NCBI RefSeq assembly: GCF_019957155.1
Contig: NZ_JAIPME010000002.1
Span: forward strand, 2,017,001-2,081,000
From: Anaerococcus murdochii
GTDB lineage: Bacteria; Bacillota; Clostridia; Tissierellales; Peptoniphilaceae
Direction of reading: 5' to 3'
Length of the DNA: 64,000 nucleotides
The notes beneath the pieces were generated by a model. That model saw only the letters and a program-made list of their open reading frames with translations. It was not told where the DNA came from and did no database searches. Both the position numbers and the translations under genes were made by a program. Below, piece by piece: positions 25,578-34,790 of this stretch (the first letter of the stretch is position 1; each line of letters begins with the position of its first letter).

Positions 25578-25972
25578 ATTTAACTCCTCCTTATGCAACT
25601 GATTATATCACTTTTAATTTCTCTATTCAATAAAGTTCTGTGCTAATCTACCTCACCCTATGGATTTTTAATCCCGAAACATCAAATGTCATCTGTCAAA
25701 TGCCCTATTTAAAAGGGTCAAAAAACGGTATTTTTTAGCCTGTTTTTGACCCAATTTTCGTACTCAAACCACTACATGTTGTGGTTGACTCCTATTATTC
25801 CTTGTCCAAACCACAATACGTCATCAGAATTGCTGCTTCAACGTGTGTCGAGTTGCCTTGATAGCTATCAAAACTGCATTCTCAACCCCTAAGGTTATGG
25901 GGAACATATCCACGCTCGTAGATGGAAACATATCAAAGATTGGCTCTCGTTTGTAGAACATATCGACTGTAA
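25578..25972. other. Gene-free stretch upstream of the erm leaders
   Basis: No open frame with a plausible ribosome binding site. It contains an inverted repeat (GGGTCAAAAAAC / GTTTTTGACCC, 25,715-25,752) and two partial copies of a CAAACCAC motif (near 25,766 and 25,804). It is less AT-rich than its surroundings, which suggests a separate origin. Confidence 0.5.
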
Positions 25973-26452
<480 letters not shown>

Positions 26453-26526
26453 ATTCTTAGCCTCCATATTTTCATTATAATTTCTTTTTTAAACTAGGTA
26501 AAACCAATTTCATATACTTGTCATTT

Positions 26527-26640
26527 ATTAATAGCGTCAAACATTTTAGCTGGTGTTAATTTACTTAGCTCCCTGTTGTCAGCCAACGCACGTGTAGCTT
26601 TTTTGTGTATAAACACATCAGCGTCATGTTACCCATTGCT
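26527..26640 (-). pseudogene. Short coding remnant, unidentified
   Basis: One minus frame reads ADVFIHKKATRALADNREL then SKLTPAKMFDAINK and a stop, without a start or a full domain. It looks like the end of a lost gene. I cannot name the family. Confidence 0.35.
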
Positions 26641-26757
26641 CGGCATTCTTCTAATGAACCCAAATACATGGAATGGCAACCCTTTTTTAGACAATTTATA
26701 ACCGAACATTATCAAGCTTGAAAGTTTCTTTAGATTATAAAATATATTCTCAGACAA

Positions 26758-26803
26758 TCAAGGGTAAAGGCTTCGCCCAAATTTCGTTGAAATTTGCCCT
26801 TGA
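26758..26803. repeat. Stem-loop similar to the oriT-proximal hairpin, opposite orientation
   Basis: TCAAGGG and CCCTTGA flank GC-richer sequence, like the oriT hairpin at 20,841-20,886 when read on the other strand (TCAAGGGC ... GCC ... TTTACCCTTGA). It may be a remnant of another mobilization region, or a terminator next to the IS3 remnant. Confidence 0.4.
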
Positions 26804-26850
26804 CAGTCTGTTCATATATTTTATTTAATTTATGAAACTTCCAGAGCTTT

Positions 26851-27645
26851 TTATTCTGCTTTTCTATATTCTACTGGTGTTTTATATCCTAAAGATCCAT
26901 GAATTCTTAGGTTATTATACCAATATACGTATTCTGCTAATTTTAGATTAAGTTCTTGGAAATTAGTAAAGTTCTCCTGATATATGAATTCTGTCTTCAT
27001 TACTTTATTGACTGCTTCGCTTACTGCGTTATCATATGGGCTTCCTTTTTTACTTAGCGATCTTTTTATCCCAAATACCTTTAATATTTCTTCTATTTTT
27101 ATATTTTTAAATTCTCTTCCTCTGTCTGTGTGAAATATTTTTATACGATTTAGTGGCTGCCTTATTGAGTAAAATGCTTCTGCTACTAGATTTGCATCTT
27201 TGTTTTTACCTGATGAGTATCCTATTATTTCACGGCTGTTTAAGTCTATTATTAAACATATATAATTCCATGTTTTTCCTACTCTTACATATGTTAGGTC
27301 GCTTACTATTGCTTCTAAATAGTCTCTATTGTCAAATTATCTATTTAAAAGGTTAGGGATGTCTTCTTCGTTGCATTTGGATCTTATTACTTTATATTGT
27401 GCTACTGTATAGTTTGAGATTAGGCCATTTTTCTTCATTATTCGGCCTATTTTTCTTCTCGATATTTTATATCCAATTTTCCCTAGTTCTTTTTTTATTT
27501 TGCGTGTTCCATAGTTGTTTCTACTTCTTCTGAATATTTCTTTTATTTCTTCTATTAGTTTTTCATCTTCATCTAATTTCACATCTTTTTCTTTGTTCAA
27601 ATGATAATAGACTAAACTTCTTGTGACCCCAAGTAGTCTACACAT
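26851..27645 (-). pseudogene. IS3-family (IS150-like) transposase OrfB with an in-frame stop
   Basis: The first 103 codons (MCRLLGVTRSLVYYHLNKEK, an HTH_21-type start) end at a TAA at 27,337. The same frame then continues through the whole DDE integrase core: SDLTYVRVGK (first D), FHTDRGREF (second D), SPYDNAVSEAVNK (E), down to LRIHGSLGYKTPVEYR. One nonsense change (LLNR*FDNR, probably from a lysine codon) has disabled it. OrfA is present only as a tail at 27,687. No intact terminal repeats were found. Confidence 0.85.
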
Positions 27646-27686
27646 TGCACTAATGTTATATTTATCTCGGTTCGAGATAATGAGGT

Positions 27687-27800
27687 CTATTTTTTGCCTA
27701 ACAGTAGTGCAGCTTGCTTTAAAATATCATTCTCCATTTCAACCTGTTTCAATTTTTTACGAAGTCTGATTATCTCTTTTTGTTTCGCATCCACATTATC
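27687..27800 (-). pseudogene. IS3-family OrfA, C-terminal remnant
   Basis: A minus frame reads [20 protein letters not shown] then [16 protein letters not shown] and a stop: the leucine-zipper end of an IS3 OrfA. The N-terminal HTH is missing; the sequence runs into the 123-base segment shared with 42.6 kb. Confidence 0.75.
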
Positions 27801-27923
27801 AAAATGGTTACTCTAAGCAGCACACCAACTATTTATTTTTTGAGTTTTAAACTTTTGTAGAAGTCTTGAACTCTTTATATTTACATAACTATTTGCCTCT
27901 ATCACTATTATGACACGAAACCC
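27801..27923. repeat. 123-base segment fused into methyltransferase motif I, copy 1
   Basis: Nearly identical (about three differences) to 42,573-42,695. It starts directly after the codons for DATCG and adds an in-frame tail that ends NSWCAA. Both copies interrupt a methyltransferase at the same glycine of motif I. It may be the end of an insertion sequence with a preferred target. I see no inverted partner in the window. Confidence 0.75.
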
Positions 27924-28841
27924 GCAAGTAGCGTCAAGTAAACGGTCGTTATAAGTTATCTCTAGTAAATCGTACATAAATGAAGTGATATGCTCTGGGG
28001 TAAATACTTGACCACTTTCAGACTTTTTCTTGTATCTATTAAATTCATTAAAGAAAATGCCCATTACATCTTCGCCGTTCCAGTTATCTGAGTTTATGGA
28101 CTCTGCGATTTCTATGATACAGTCAATAAATGTATTTATATCATCTTGATTTTCTACAATGTTCATTTTTATTTCACTGTACACCTCAAGCAAAATATCT
28201 ATTTTAAGATTTTGTTTTCTATGATCTTGAAGTGATTTTGCTAAAGTATCATATATTTTATTTCTAAATGGTTCATATCCATTATCTTTTATTGCTTCAA
28301 GATTGCCGCCAAACCTTTCTACTACCAAGGCTGAAGCTGTAAATATCATTCTATGATATAAATTCTTAATTCCGAATTTAAAGTGTAGTAAATCATTTAT
28401 TCTTTTTGTTAGAGTGAAAATTTTGTTTTTATCTATATAATTTTCTTTAAACAAATCAATATAGTATTGCTTGTGTTGAAGTTTATTAGCTACTCTTATG
28501 AGTTCCTTGTTTTTATATATAGCGATTTCTTTGCCATTGTACAAAATTCCAACAGTTTTTTTATATTTGCTTGAAATTATGTCTATATTTTTCATTAGCT
28601 CATCAATAAAAATTTGTTTGCTAATATCTCTTTCTTCTGATTTTGTTTCAAGGATTATTGCTACATCATTCATGTTTTTAGGTAAATACCAACCATCTGG
28701 CTTATCTGAATATCCTTTAAACCCTAATTGATTAAAAGTAGTTATTTGACCAGTCCCTTGATCAACATTTTCTTCAGCTTCATCAAAGCCTAATACTAAT
28801 TTCGCATAATCCCTGACTTGATCTTCTGTCCTTAAACTCAT
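27813..28841 (-). pseudogene. BcgI-like restriction-methylation subunit, N-terminal part, truncated at motif I
   Basis: About 307 native residues plus a 35-residue foreign tail. The N-terminus has a PDDEXK-like nuclease motif (DGWYLPKNMNDVAIILETKS, D then ExK), and the middle the helical region (YHRMIFTASALVVERFGG, DVMGIFFNEFNRYKKKSESG) and QVFTPEHITSFMYDLLEI of N6-adenine methyltransferases. It breaks off at LLDATCG, where SGAFL should follow. Together with the C-terminal fragment and specificity gene downstream it points to a fused nuclease-methylase system with a separate S subunit, now broken. It is co-transcribed with the XRE gene. Confidence 0.75.
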
Positions 28842-28844
28842 TTT

Positions 28845-29063
28845 CTAATCCTCTTCACTAAAATTGTCTTCAAAACTAATAATATCATTAGGGGTGCAAG
28901 ATAGAGCCTTACATATTCTTTCTAAATTCTTAAATGTAATTGGTTTATCCTTGCCCATTTGTGCCATAACATTTGTTGTAAGTCCTGCCATAGCTATTAC
29001 ATCAGTTTTCTTTAAACCTTTTTTTGCTAACTGTATCCATAATGGTTTATAGTTAAGTGCCAT
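28845..29063 (-). CDS. XRE/Cro-type helix-turn-helix regulator
   Basis: 72 residues (MALNYKPLWIQLAKKGLKKT), of the YozG-like HTH group, with the helix-turn-helix at about residues 18-50. The start is 3 bases before the methyltransferase stop-start junction region, and the gene has its own consensus promoter (29,099-29,127). Its place in front of a restriction-methylation gene suggests a controller protein that times restriction expression; this is inference from position. Confidence 0.78.
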   Translation of the reverse strand: MALNYKPLWIQLAKKGLKKTDVIAMAGLTTNVMAQMGKDKPITFKNLERICKALSCTPNDIISFEDNFSEED

Positions 29064-29098
29064 AATATCCCTCTTTTTCTGTTCATTAGATTTATTTA

Positions 29099-29127
29099 AT
29101 TATAGCATAAATATTGACTTCATTCAA
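29099..29127 (-). promoter_or_regulatory. Promoter of the XRE regulator and restriction locus
   Basis: TTGAAT and TATAAT with a 17-base spacer on the minus strand, in a context (CAATATTTATG before the -10 box) nearly the same as the promoter at 16,078-16,106. Confidence 0.7.
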
Positions 29128-29180
29128 TCTTACATTGATTTAGTGATTTGTTTTAGAGAATTTGTTGTGTTATTCCGTCC

Positions 29181-29339
29181 TTATTTTGCCATAAATTGCT
29201 TAATACCTTGAGATTTAGCACCAGGGTTATCATTACCATAACCTTCCATCAAGTTAATAACTCCCCATGCTCCTAAACCTGCACCAATTGCAGTTACAAG
29301 TGTCTTTAAAACTCCAACTCCAGCTGTAAAAAATTCCAT
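29181..29339 (-). pseudogene. maff2 5' fragment, interrupted by IME1
   Basis: 52 codons starting MEFFTAGVGVLKTLVTAIGA, containing MEGYGNDNPGAKSQGIKQFM and ending in two foreign codons and a stop. This is the N-terminal three-quarters of Maff2. The rest is at 12,089-12,172. It lies right after the SSB-like gene, as expected in the ICE backbone. The truncated product lacks the second hydrophobic segment and is probably inactive. Confidence 0.85.
29188..29194. other. IME1 attachment core, distal end
   Basis: GCCATAA, the second copy of the core shared with 12,153-12,159. Recombination between the two copies would remove about 17,035 bases and rebuild maff2. Confidence 0.75.
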
Positions 29340-29340
29340 A

Positions 29341-29652
29341 TTATTCCTCCTCGTTTTCTTTCTTATTTTCTATTTTATTTAGTGATTTAACTATAAAATT
29401 ATTGTAGACCTTATCTCCTTTTTTATTTTCTTTGAAATATCCAAAGACATGGATTAGATCTCCTTTTTCAAATTCTTTTGCAATTTCTACCTTTTCTCCA
29501 TATACTGAGCAATTTGTATATTCTTTGCCCTTTCCATAATTTTTAACAAGAGCAAAATTTGCTACCTGAACACTTTCTCCATCTTTTTCAAATTCTGAGA
29601 ATTCAGCTTCCTTAACTAAATTTGCATTAATATTTATCATTTCTCTATCCAT
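29341..29652 (-). CDS. SSB-like (OB-fold) single-stranded DNA binding protein of the ICE
   Basis: 103 residues. INANLVKEAEFSEF, VANFALVKNYGKGKEYTNCS, VYGEKVEIAKEFEKGDLIHV and FGYFKENKKGDKVYNNFIV follow the pattern of SSB OB-folds (conserved V-F-L strands and the KGD turn). It lacks the usual acidic DDD[IV]PF tip and ends in a charged tail. SSB-like proteins in ICEs protect transferred single strands. It precedes maff2 and has a terminator-like hairpin in its leader. Confidence 0.75.
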   Translation of the reverse strand: MDREMININANLVKEAEFSEFEKDGESVQVANFALVKNYGKGKEYTNCSVYGEKVEIAKEFEKGDLIHVFGYFKENKKGDKVYNNFIVKSLNKIENKKENEEE

Positions 29653-29690
29653 TAATTTCTTCTCCTTAATCTATAAATTTCAATTAAAAA

Positions 29691-29717
29691 AGCGACTGAA
29701 CTTATATTTCAATCGCT
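29691..29717 (-). terminator. Terminator-like leader hairpin before the SSB-like gene
   Basis: AGCGACTGAA / TTCAATCGCT (one wobble) with six Ts after it on the minus strand. The stop codon of a 16-codon leader frame (29,716-29,766) overlaps its upstream arm, so translation of the leader could open or block the hairpin. Confidence 0.62.
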
Positions 29718-29766
29718 AAATGTCTAATATATTAAATTGTTTTGTGGGGCTTCTTATCCTTACCAT
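29716..29766 (-). CDS. Possible 16-residue leader peptide of the SSB-like gene
   Basis: MVRIRSPTKQFNILDI with a perfect AGGAGG site 6 bases before its ATG. It lies between two hairpins and ends inside the second. This fits a translated attenuator. It is too short to judge by composition. Confidence 0.45.
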   Translation of the reverse strand: MVRIRSPTKQFNILDI

Positions 29767-29795
29767 TTTTACCTCCTAATTTTGAGTATAAAAAT

Positions 29796-29826
29796 AGACG
29801 ATAGAGTTTTTAATTTCTATCGCCTA
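29796..29826 (-). terminator. Terminator after the 91-residue gene
   Basis: AGACGATAG / CTATCGCCT stem (one wobble) with a T-run on the minus strand, 15 bases past the stop codon of the gene at 29,841-30,116. Confidence 0.55.
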
Positions 29827-29840
29827 TCAACACTTTATTT

Positions 29841-30116
29841 CTAGTCTTCTAAAATCGATACTTCAAGGTCTATCGCTTTAAATGTAACAGTTATTCCTAC
29901 TTCTTCTTTTACTGTTTTTTCAAATAGCTCAGCAATATCATATGGGGACATATCATATATATCTTCATACCATTCATTACTTTCATCGTACATTGTCTCA
30001 CATATTGCTTCAATATAATTTTTCTTATCCATTGTGAGTTCTGTATCACTTTCCAAAATAAACTGCACACCATTTATATTTAATATAATTAAAGATGATT
30101 TTCTATTTTCACACAT
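29841..30116 (-). CDS. Small acidic protein of the ICE transfer region, unknown
   Basis: 91 residues, strongly acidic in the middle (MYDESNEWYEDIYDMSPYDI) with AELFEKTVKEEVGITVTFKA near the end. I do not recognise the family. It follows virD4 by 18 bases and precedes the SSB-like gene, so it is part of the transfer operon. Acidic small proteins in such places may be DNA mimics or anti-restriction proteins; there is no direct evidence here. Confidence 0.5.
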   Translation of the reverse strand: MCENRKSSLIILNINGVQFILESDTELTMDKKNYIEAICETMYDESNEWYEDIYDMSPYDIAELFEKTVKEEVGITVTFKAIDLEVSILED

Positions 30117-30134
30117 TTTGCTTTCTCCGTAAAA

Positions 30135-31370
30135 TCAAATGTTTAACCTATTTATTTTATAACTTGATTTTAACTTTACCTTATCTCTGTTTTTTAAATA
30201 CTCTTCAACATCAAACAAGTTTTTCTTATCATAATCTTCCAATAACTTATAATTCTTATGTTTTGTAATATCGAATTTATCAGACAAGAAAGGTCTTACT
30301 CCTCTTAGCTGGTATATACACTTACCACCATCCATTACAGTTATTTCATCTTGGCTCATAAGTTCCTTGCCAGTCTTTTGATAATTTAGTCCAAACGATT
30401 TTTGGTTGGATCTTGTTTCTGACGTGTTGTATAGGTCTATGGTTTCTTTTCCTAAGGTTTCAGATAACTCTTTTACTGTTGTTTTTTCCTTTCCTCCTAG
30501 AAAGAGTGTAGAGTCGCAGTTACCAACTATTGTATCTGCATGGTCTTTGTAAATTGCTTTTAATTGAGATTGTGCTTGCAGTATTATGCTTGCTGATATT
30601 TCTCTTGAACGAATTGTTGCTATTAGTTTTTCAAATTTAGGAATCAAACCGATATTTGCAAACTCATCAAGTAGACATCTTACATGAACTGGAAGTCTTC
30701 CACCATACACATCATCTGCCTTATCACATAGTAGATTAAATAATTGGGAATACATTATTGAAACTACAAAGTTAAAGGTATCATCTGTATCTGATATTAT
30801 TACGAACAAGGCAGTTTTCCTATCTCCAATTTTATCAAGCTCTAGTTCATCTTCACTCATTAGCTCTCTAAGCTCTCTTATATCAAAAGGTGCAAGTCTT
30901 GCTCCACATGATATTAAAATTGACTTGGCAGTTTTTCCTGCTGCCAGCTTATATTTCTTATATTGCTTAACTGCAAAATGACTTGGGTCTTTCTTTTCAA
31001 GAGCTTCAAAGAGCCTATCAATTGGGTTCATATAGGTTTCGTCATCTTCTCTAACCTCACTTGCGTCAATCATATCCAAAAGTGTCTTAAAGTTCTTTTC
31101 TTCTTCTGGTGCTTCATAATAGATATAACCGATGAGAGCAGTGTAATATAGCTTCTCAGCCTTTACCCAGAAATCTTCTCCTGCCTTTTCTCCATCTCCC
31201 TTGGTATTAGCAATAATTGTTTGGACAAGCTTTAAAATATCTTTTTCACTTCTCAAATATGCAAAGGGATTGTATTTCATAGATTTTTTAAAGTTTATTG
31301 TGTTTAAAATCTTTATGTCATATCCATTTTCATAAAGCATTTTTCCACACTCTAACACAAGTGTCCCTTT
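30135..31370 (-). pseudogene. virD4: virD4 coupling protein, 3' two-thirds (split by IME2)
   Basis: 412 codons that resume at KGTLVLECGKML and include FVISDTDDTFNFVVSIMYSQ, VRCLLDEFANIGLIPKFEKL (Walker B, DEFAN) and ASIILQAQSQLKAIYKDHAD, all typical of VirD4/TraG coupling proteins. The N-terminal membrane part and Walker A are at 39,058-39,626, beyond IME2. VirD4 brings the relaxase-DNA complex to the channel, so as it stands the ICE should not transfer itself. Joining at AAAGG restores DPKGTLVLE in frame. The fragment may also be translated from the GTG at 31,358 but lacks the membrane domain. Confidence 0.9.
31366..31370. other. IME2 attachment core, distal end
   Basis: CCTTT (AAAGG on minus) in the virD4 3' fragment, repeated at 39,061-39,065 in the 5' fragment. 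About 7,695 bases lie between the two copies. Confidence 0.7.
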
Positions 31371-31414
31371 TGGGAAGATTTGTCAAGGACATAAACAAAA
31401 TTTCTTTGATAAAT

Positions 31415-31579
31415 TTATATCTTTTCCGCTTCCCTATTAATTAGTTTTAGTATTTTATCTTTGTATGTTTCGCCTGTTCCTTGCTTGAAATGTAGGTTTA
31501 CAGTGTATTTTGTCTTTCCAATATCCATAATTAACTGTTTATTAGGTGGTGCTTTTATTTCTCTTTTTTCTTCTTCCAT
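31415..31579 (-). CDS. TnpW-like small protein of IME2
   Basis: 54 residues from the ATG at 31,579 (GGAGGACTT just before), starting MEEEKREIKAPPNKQLIMDI, with GKTKYTVNLHFKQGTGETYK and a C-terminal KILKLINREAEKI. This fits the transposon-encoded TnpW family of Tn4451-type elements (small proteins with a VGKTTFxVxxHF-like motif); function unknown. It is the last gene before the virD4 junction. Confidence 0.6.
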   Translation of the reverse strand: MEEEKREIKAPPNKQLIMDIGKTKYTVNLHFKQGTGETYKDKILKLINREAEKI

Positions 31580-31612
31580 AAGTCCTCCTTTCCGTTTTTT
31601 AGGCAAAGAAAA

Positions 31613-31640
31613 AACAGTAAACCTTTTTTGATTTACTGTT
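31613..31640 (-). terminator. Terminator-like leader hairpin before the TnpW-like gene
   Basis: AACAGTAAA / TTTACTGTT with a T-run (TTTTTT) on the minus strand; the TnpW-like start codon is 30 bases on. It lies between the GNAT gene and this small gene. Confidence 0.6.
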
Positions 31641-31684
31641 CCTGTGTTAGTTATTATTAAATTATTCAATTTACAAAATTGGAT

Positions 31685-32170
31685 TTACCTATTTTCAATC
31701 ATCAATTCTTTACATTCCCATTCTTTTCCCAAAACATTATATTTTTCTGTTTTATCAAGAATTACATCATCAAAACCAACTGCTTTATAACATAAATATG
31801 CTGGTTCATTATTTTCAAAAACGCTTAATGAAACCTTTTTTGCTCCATAGATTTCAAATGCAAACTTTAAACCTAACTGAAGCATTACCTTCCCATATCC
31901 TTTGCCACGATGTGAAGGGTCAACAACTATGAAACCAAACCTCAATTCATCAAAGTTTTCTAAAGGTCTTCTCATTGTAAAAAAACCTATTATATTATCA
32001 TCTTCAATAGCTGTAAAAGCCATTAGATTATTAACAAAATCAAATTTTTCTTTTGTTATTGGATATTCTCCCAAAACACCAGCAGACCATTTGTAAAAAG
32101 ACATTTCATCTTTACTCCAAGAAAGAATTGTATCTGCATCATTTATATTATAAGGTCTTAATCTCAACAT
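31685..32170 (-). CDS. GNAT-family N-acetyltransferase (RimJ/RimL-like)
   Basis: 161 residues. It starts LRLRPYNINDADTILSWSKD like RimJ/RimL acetyltransferases and has the acetyl-CoA loop HRGKGYGKVML (Q/RxxGxG/A). LSVFENNEPAYLCYKAVGFD is the usual C-terminal block. The substrate cannot be told; it could be an amino acid, peptide or antibiotic. It is a cargo gene in IME2, downstream of the relaxase, and has an AT-rich upstream region that could hold its own promoter. Confidence 0.8.
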   Translation of the reverse strand: MLRLRPYNINDADTILSWSKDEMSFYKWSAGVLGEYPITKEKFDFVNNLMAFTAIEDDNIIGFFTMRRPLENFDELRFGFIVVDPSHRGKGYGKVMLQLGLKFAFEIYGAKKVSLSVFENNEPAYLCYKAVGFDDVILDKTEKYNVLGKEWECKELMIENR

Positions 32171-32291
32171 TACTTACCTCCGTAACTGCAATTTATTTGT
32201 TAACATTAACTAATATTATACCATTTTTACGCCTTTTTTTCTATATTAGCTTTATATGCCACTTGACAGTTACCTATAAAGTTAAAATATC

Positions 32292-33932
32292 CTACCTTTC
32301 CTCATTTCTATAATAATCTTTTGTTTTTTCTTTTTTCTTTTCGTATTTTTCCTGTTGCTCTTGGTACTTTTTAATCTGTGCAATTACGCTTGGTTTCTCT
32401 CCACGCTTAATTGCCTTGTCTATCTCTATAGATGAATCTATTCCATAATCATCATTGACTATCTTTACCGCATATTTGATATGGTTAATATTTTCGTATT
32501 CTTCTTTGATAGCTTGAGAGTCTTTATTGAGCTTAGTAATTTCATCTTCAAGGCTTTTCATTTCTTTTTGCCAATCTTTGCTCTTAATCGCAGATGAGCC
32601 TGTTATTTTTTCAAGGATTGCCCTTGCTCTTTTGTATTTGTCTATTTCCTCTTTATGGGAATTGTAAAAGCTATCTTTGAATAGAGTTTTATTGTTCCAT
32701 TCATCGTAGGTTGCCTTGTTGTCTTTGATAATATCTGCATAAGTAAAACACTTATTTAAGTTTTCTATTCTTTTGCTTTTAACTTTAACTTCTTGATGGA
32801 TGTTCTTATTTTCTGATTGAAGAGTGCCTATTTTTTCTTGCAAGTCTGCTATGGTTTGTAGCTTATTATCTCTAAGATAATAGATTGCTTTTGAAAATCT
32901 TCTAAGGTCAGCAGCCATCTTTTTATTGCTTGCATAAGGCTTTAATTCTTTGGCTTTTTCTCCCTGTAAGTCGTGATAGATAGAAATGTATTCATAGAGA
33001 TTAAAGAGTTCTGCTTTGTTCTCCAGTTCGTCTTTTTTCTCTTGCTTATATTCATCATACTTGGATTGAAGTTTTCCAACTAATGATCCTATCCAAAAAG
33101 TAAGTTTTGATAGTTCTTCTTTTAATTTCTTAAACTCCAAATTAAAAGCTATGATTTTTCGGTTGTGATTTCCTCTTTCGGTTTTAATTCCTTTTTTCTC
33201 CATCTGATAGCTTGCTGTTCCTAAATGTATTTGTGGAAGTTCTTCTCTTCCCTGTTCTTCAAAGGTGCGTGGATCTATTCTTTTGTCAATTCCGTTTTTC
33301 TCTAAATATTCATTAGCCTTTTTAGAAAAATCTTCTCTCCACTTTTTTGCCTTGTCAGGTTCATTCCAATCATTTAAATTTACTTTTCTTGATTTATAGT
33401 TTCCACTTTTTAGTTTTATCTTTTCTCCGTTTTCATCAAGGATATATTCTTTTCTGCATTTGGGTTTCCATTTTCCCTCACTATCAATTTCTCTAAGAGT
33501 AAGTAGGATATGGGCATGTGGTTGTTCTTCGTTATCGCTTGCTAAGGGATTATGGATATTACAGTCCGCTATCATTCCTTTAGAAGTAAAATTTTCTTCA
33601 ATAAATTCACTGATGAGTTTTATCCTATCTTCTTGATTTAATTCTCTTGGAAGTGTAAAAAGTAAATTTCTTGCAAGCTGTGAATTTTTGCTTTTCTCTA
33701 TTTTCTCTACACTGTTCCATAGATATTCCCTGTTTGAAAATTTTTTAGGGATATGTTCAGGCAGAAATATTTTTGAAAATACAAGGTCTTCTTTTTTAGA
33801 ATAGTCATGAACTTTTCCATAGTGTTCATCATTCAATTTATCTCTTGCGTTATATGCAGCTTTCGCAATTACGCTTGCTCCTTTTGACCTTGTAACTATA
33901 TCTACATGGGTATGCAAACTTTTTGCTTCCAT
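32292..33932 (-). CDS. mobA: MobA/MobL-family relaxase of IME2
   Basis: 546 residues. MEAKSLHTHVDIVTRSKGAS opens the relaxase domain, AKAAYNARDKLNDEHYGKVH follows and the metal site is in QPHAHILLTLREID. The rest is a long coiled coil ending in PSVIAQIKKYQEQQEKYEKK, which is shared with the IME1 relaxase while the N-termini differ. So the nicking domains have diverged and probably recognise different oriTs. The presumed oriT is upstream at 34,049-34,210. Confidence 0.88.
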   Translation of the reverse strand: MEAKSLHTHVDIVTRSKGASVIAKAAYNARDKLNDEHYGKVHDYSKKEDLVFSKIFLPEHIPKKFSNREYLWNSVEKIEKSKNSQLARNLLFTLPRELNQEDRIKLISEFIEENFTSKGMIADCNIHNPLASDNEEQPHAHILLTLREIDSEGKWKPKCRKEYILDENGEKIKLKSGNYKSRKVNLNDWNEPDKAKKWREDFSKKANEYLEKNGIDKRIDPRTFEEQGREELPQIHLGTASYQMEKKGIKTERGNHNRKIIAFNLEFKKLKEELSKLTFWIGSLVGKLQSKYDEYKQEKKDELENKAELFNLYEYISIYHDLQGEKAKELKPYASNKKMAADLRRFSKAIYYLRDNKLQTIADLQEKIGTLQSENKNIHQEVKVKSKRIENLNKCFTYADIIKDNKATYDEWNNKTLFKDSFYNSHKEEIDKYKRARAILEKITGSSAIKSKDWQKEMKSLEDEITKLNKDSQAIKEEYENINHIKYAVKIVNDDYGIDSSIEIDKAIKRGEKPSVIAQIKKYQEQQEKYEKKKEKTKDYYRNEER

Positions 33933-34048
33933 TTATGGTATGCTCCTTTCTGCTTTAATATTTTTAGAATTAGCAGATAGGTTATCTTACTTTCATCTGC
34001 TCATTTGCTTTCTTTCGATATTTTATTTAACTGTTTTCTTATCTCTAT

Positions 34049-34210
34049 ATGTCGGAAGTATCTTCGCTCCCTTTTTCAAAGGGCGCAAAGATACACCGAC
34101 TACATTCGGTGCTTTGCGTTCTTTCAGAAAGCTATACGCTCCGCTAAGGAAACAAAAACGCTAAAGCATTTTTATTTGTTCAATGGGGCTACTCCCCCTT
34201 AACCCCTGTG
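34049..34210. other. Putative oriT region of IME2
   Basis: A long imperfect stem (TGTCGGAAGTATCTTCGCTC paired with GCGCAAAGATACACCGACTA, 34,049-34,104), then short hairpins and GGGGCTACTCCCCCTTAACC at 34,185-34,204. It lies between relaxase and DUF3847 genes, the same place as the IME1 oriT, but its sequence differs, in line with the different relaxase N-terminus. The nic site is not certain. No gene is seen between 33,933 and 34,312. Confidence 0.5.
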
Positions 34211-34312
34211 GACTTTGTTTTTTGTAGATTTTTCAAATCAACAAAAAAACAAAGTGTTAAAATGATTTCACTCTGCTATGCTCTAATTTTCTTATTTAAT
34301 TTTTCCGATTGC

Positions 34313-34714
34313 TTATATCTCATCTTCAAATTCTTCCAAGTCCTTTTCAGTTTCTTCATCGTCTATCCCATTGTTTTCATTTTCAGTATTTGAAGTTTCT
34401 TCTAAAGATATTCCCTTTTCGCTTAAATGCTTTTCAGTTAGTTCCTTTAATTTTTCTCTATATCTGTTATCTGAAAATACATAGTCTAAAAAGGCATAGA
34501 TTAAATCATTATCTGTATTTTCTTCTGCACCTGTTATTTGTCTTTCAAACTTTTCAAATACTCCACCTTTCTCTACTTTTCTTTTTGTATCTGCACTTCT
34601 TTTCAGTTTGCTTTTTTTCTGTTTTAATAACTTAATCTTATTTTCTGCTTGTTCTTTTTTCTTAGTTTCTTTTTCTAATTGGCTGATTACATTATCTAAT
34701 TCTTTCATTGTCAT
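34313..34714 (-). CDS. DUF3847 family protein (IME2)
   Basis: 133 residues. The N-terminal coiled coil (LDNVISQLEKETKKKEQAEN) and the DUF3847-like KRKVEKGGVFEKFERQITGA are followed by an acidic tail (ETEKDLEEFEDEI). It is longer than the two other copies in the window. Its place upstream of a relaxase suggests an accessory role in mobilization. Confidence 0.7.
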   Translation of the reverse strand: MTMKELDNVISQLEKETKKKEQAENKIKLLKQKKSKLKRSADTKRKVEKGGVFEKFERQITGAEENTDNDLIYAFLDYVFSDNRYREKLKELTEKHLSEKGISLEETSNTENENNGIDDEETEKDLEEFEDEI

Positions 34715-34742
34715 TTCCTCCGTTCTAATGTTTTGTATTGAA

Positions 34743-34777
34743 AAAGGCTAAATACCTTTTTATGGGTAAATAGCCTT
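34743..34777 (-). terminator. Terminator-like leader hairpin before the IME2 DUF3847 gene
   Basis: AAAGGCTA pairs with TAGCCTTT, with extra pairing inside (TACC / GGTA). The T-run on the minus strand is followed by the start codon 26 bases later. Confidence 0.58.
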
Positions 34778-34790
34778 TCTCTTTCTACTC

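Noticed and set aside
25715..25752. Riboswitch or insertion-sequence end upstream of erm
   Set aside because: Only a simple inverted repeat is present, without a conserved core or a matching second end.
27801..27923. Group II intron 5' end as explanation for the shared 123-base segment
   Set aside because: The start only loosely resembles the intron consensus, and there is no domain V hairpin or intron-encoded protein at either copy.
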